Shown: in pieces, positions 7,552 through 8,019 of the stretch
How positions within the stretch are numbered: position 1 is the first letter of the stretch
Layout of the letters: each line of letters starts with the position of its first letter
From: Candidatus Cloacimonadota bacterium
Lineage (GTDB): Bacteria; Cloacimonadota; Cloacimonadia; Cloacimonadales; Cloacimonadaceae
Assembly: GCA_023230795.1 (NCBI GenBank)
Contig: JALNWR010000115.1
Span: 1 to 8,019 of the forward strand
Reading direction: 5' to 3'
Length of the DNA stretch: 8,019 nucleotides
Made by a program: the position numbers and the translations under genes
Notes under the pieces: model-generated
Seen by the model: only the letters and a program-made list of their open reading frames with translations
The model's database searches: none
Told to the model about the DNA's origin: nothing

Positions 7552-7676
7552 TATCCGATTGCGGGCTATCCGTCGCTGACTAACGACATGATTGTGTAAT
7601 GGTAAACTATGCATGATGCAAGTTACGATTGAATTCGGGGCGTCCCGACGCTAAATAGGCCGATTATCGGATGCGG
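7550..7676 (-). repeat. Imperfect direct repeat flanking the start of the 922-residue gene
   Basis: On the minus strand CCGCATCCGATAAT (7676-7663) recurs as CCGCAATCGGATAAT (7564-7550), with one insertion and one mismatch. The second copy runs into the ATG at 7551. The first copy overlaps an 11-base palindrome, CCGATTATCGG (7660-7670). Between the copies is a second palindrome, GCGTC-CC-GACGC (7640-7651). The roughly 110-base unit could be a small inserted or recombining element, but the match is short enough to be partly chance. Confidence 0.35.
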
Positions 7677-7715
7677 GGGAGGGGGGGATAAAACCACTTG
7701 TTTAGTTTTGATCAT
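7623..7715 (-). CDS. Possible 30-codon leader micro-ORF with tetraproline
   Basis: The ATG at 7715 is preceded at nine bases by a perfect AAGGAG (7730-7725), the best ribosome-binding site in this leader. The peptide starts MIKTKQVVLSPPPPHPII and stops at a TAA (7625-7623) nine bases before the ATG at 7614. The SPPPPHP stretch comes from C7 and C5 runs. It is not in frame with the 922-residue gene downstream. The same frame stays open upstream to 7826, with a charged sequence (AELLKNSRKAEYKQKEIRE) and a GTG at 7775, so a 50-residue form or a gene remnant is also possible. No similarity was recognised. It could be a regulatory leader peptide, a relic of an earlier start of the downstream gene, or chance; the strong ribosome-binding site argues against pure chance. 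Confidence 0.35.
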   Translation of the reverse strand: MIKTKQVVLSPPPPHPIIGLFSVGTPRIQS

Positions 7716-7724
7716 TTCTCTGAT

Positions 7725-7730
7725 CTCCTT
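7725..7730 (-). promoter_or_regulatory. Strong ribosome-binding site not belonging to the large downstream gene
   Basis: AAGGAG on the minus strand lies nine bases before the ATG at 7715. It is about 173 bases from the ATG at 7551, so it cannot directly serve the 922-residue gene. It is the evidence that translation begins in this leader. Confidence 0.55.
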
Positions 7731-7741
7731 TTGTTTGTATT

Positions 7742-7760
7742 CAGCCTTGCGGCTGTTTTT
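7742..7760. other. Short hairpin in leader
   Basis: CAGCC (7742-7746) and GGCTG (7751-7755) form a five-base stem. On the minus-strand transcript the loop is GCAA, a stable GNRA tetraloop, and the hairpin stands 11 bases before the AAGGAG at 7730-7725. On the plus strand it is followed by five T (7756-7760) and would resemble a weak intrinsic terminator, but no plus-strand gene needs one here. A 5'-leader structure is the more likely reading. Confidence 0.4.
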
Positions 7761-7840
7761 CAAAAGTTCTGCCACTTCTGTCCATCTGCTTTTGTGTGGT
7801 CCATATCTGCACGTAAAACTATCTACTCAGCTATTAAATC

Positions 7841-7870
7841 AAGATATCCGTTATATGGATAATATGTCAA
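7841..7870 (-). promoter_or_regulatory. Candidate promoter for the secreted-protein operon
   Basis: On the minus strand a perfect TTGACA (7870-7865) is followed 18 bases later by TATCTT (7846-7841), a 4 of 6 match to a -10 box. This would start transcription near 7834, about 120 bases before the micro-ORF. The spacer contains an inverted repeat, TATCC N7 GGATA (7845-7861), overlapping the -10 box, which could be an operator. It lies between the stop of the gene at the window end and the leader, the expected place. The promoter consensus of this phylum is not known to me, so this rests on the general sigma-70 pattern. Confidence 0.42.
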
Positions 7871-7901
7871 GCACAATCTTGCTGGCATTCCCCCAATTTT
7901 T

Positions 7902-8019
7902 TTAGAACCTAATTTTCATCTGGTCTCGATCACGCCTTTCCTGTATATTTGGCCGTCGTTTATACTGGATAAACAGCGTGATACAGATAGCGATAACCTC
8001 AGCTATCCTATAATAAACG
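7902..8019 (-). CDS. 3' end of an unidentified gene, C-terminal membrane helix (partial)
   Basis: One minus-strand frame is open from the window edge (first full codon at 8018) to a TAA at 7904-7902, giving 38 residues. They start VYYRIAEVIAICITLFIQY, a plausible final transmembrane helix, and continue with a strongly basic tail (KRRP...ERRDRDQ...) ending KIRF. The hydrophobic-then-positive order is what a C-terminal helix with a cytoplasmic tail looks like. The other two minus-strand frames in this stretch have early stops. The beginning of the gene lies beyond 8019. The family cannot be told from this piece, and 38 open codons could still arise by chance. The candidate promoter for the next gene begins 31 bases after its stop; no intrinsic terminator was seen between them. 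Confidence 0.5.
   Translation of the reverse strand, partial: VYYRIAEVIAICITLFIQYKRRPNIQERRDRDQMKIRF

Noticed and set aside
7756..7760. Hairpin plus T5 on the plus strand as an intrinsic terminator
   Set aside because: The stem is only five base pairs and there is no plus-strand gene upstream to terminate; kept only as a leader hairpin on the minus strand.
7708..7905. Plus-strand open frame of 65 codons starting with TTG, hydrophobic product
   Set aside because: It has no ribosome-binding site, starts with TTG, runs antisense through the candidate promoter and leader, and overlaps the minus-strand micro-ORF and gene end. Its hydrophobicity follows from reading A-rich minus-strand sequence backwards.
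8009..8014. Perfect TATAAT on the plus strand at the window edge
   Set aside because: No -35 element is found 16-18 bases upstream (GATAGC there), and the sequence lies within a probable minus-strand coding region.
1..8019. CRISPR array, tRNA, rRNA, insertion sequence or defence genes
   Set aside because: No regularly spaced repeats, no tRNA-like cloverleaf or rRNA sequence, and no transposase, nuclease or toxin-antitoxin motif was seen on either strand.

Overview
The window looks like a chromosomal segment of an uncultured anaerobic bacterium of the FCB group, most probably Candidatus Cloacimonadota (WWE1). Two things point there. First, the two large minus-strand genes encode secreted beta-helix proteins that end in a PNPF...IYNLKGQL...SG(I/L)Y type C-terminal sorting domain; the 'IYNLKGQL' wording is, from memory, typical of that phylum. 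Second, they sit beside a ferredoxin-dependent 2-oxoacid oxidoreductase of the kind used by amino-acid-fermenting anaerobes. The taxonomic call is inference; no rRNA or other phylogenetic marker is present.

Region 1 (1-2192, plus strand) is a two-gene operon, iorA-iorB, coding for indolepyruvate:ferredoxin oxidoreductase. The genes overlap by an ATGA and each has a clear Shine-Dalgarno sequence. IorA is a short form: it keeps the thiamine-diphosphate machinery and the four cysteines expected for the proximal [4Fe-4S] cluster but lacks the usual C-terminal ferredoxin-like domain. The enzyme should oxidatively decarboxylate aryl pyruvates, formed from aromatic amino acids, to aryl-acetyl-CoA plus reduced ferredoxin.

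Region 2 (2193-2324) separates the convergent operons. It holds a nested inverted repeat (2203-2281) and a good intrinsic terminator for the minus-strand gene (2293-2320).

Region 3 (2325-7551, minus strand) holds two consecutive genes for large exported proteins, 786 and 922 residues. Each has a signal peptide, right-handed beta-helix segments and a type A-like sorting domain. The upstream one (4783-7551) also has a roughly 300-residue Trp-rich part that I cannot assign. The 97-base gap between them has no U-tailed terminator and carries mutually exclusive inverted repeats, so co-transcription with some intercistronic control is plausible.

Region 4 (7552-7901) is the leader of that secreted-protein pair on the minus strand. 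It contains a TTGACA promoter candidate with an inverted repeat in its spacer, a small GNRA-loop hairpin, and a strong Shine-Dalgarno sequence. That site serves not the large gene but a 30-codon micro-ORF with a Pro-Pro-Pro-Pro stretch encoded by C7/C5 homopolymers. The large gene itself starts without an obvious ribosome-binding site, next to an imperfect direct repeat.

Region 5 (7902-8019, minus strand) is probably the 3' end of another gene, coding a C-terminal membrane helix with a basic tail; its start is outside the window.
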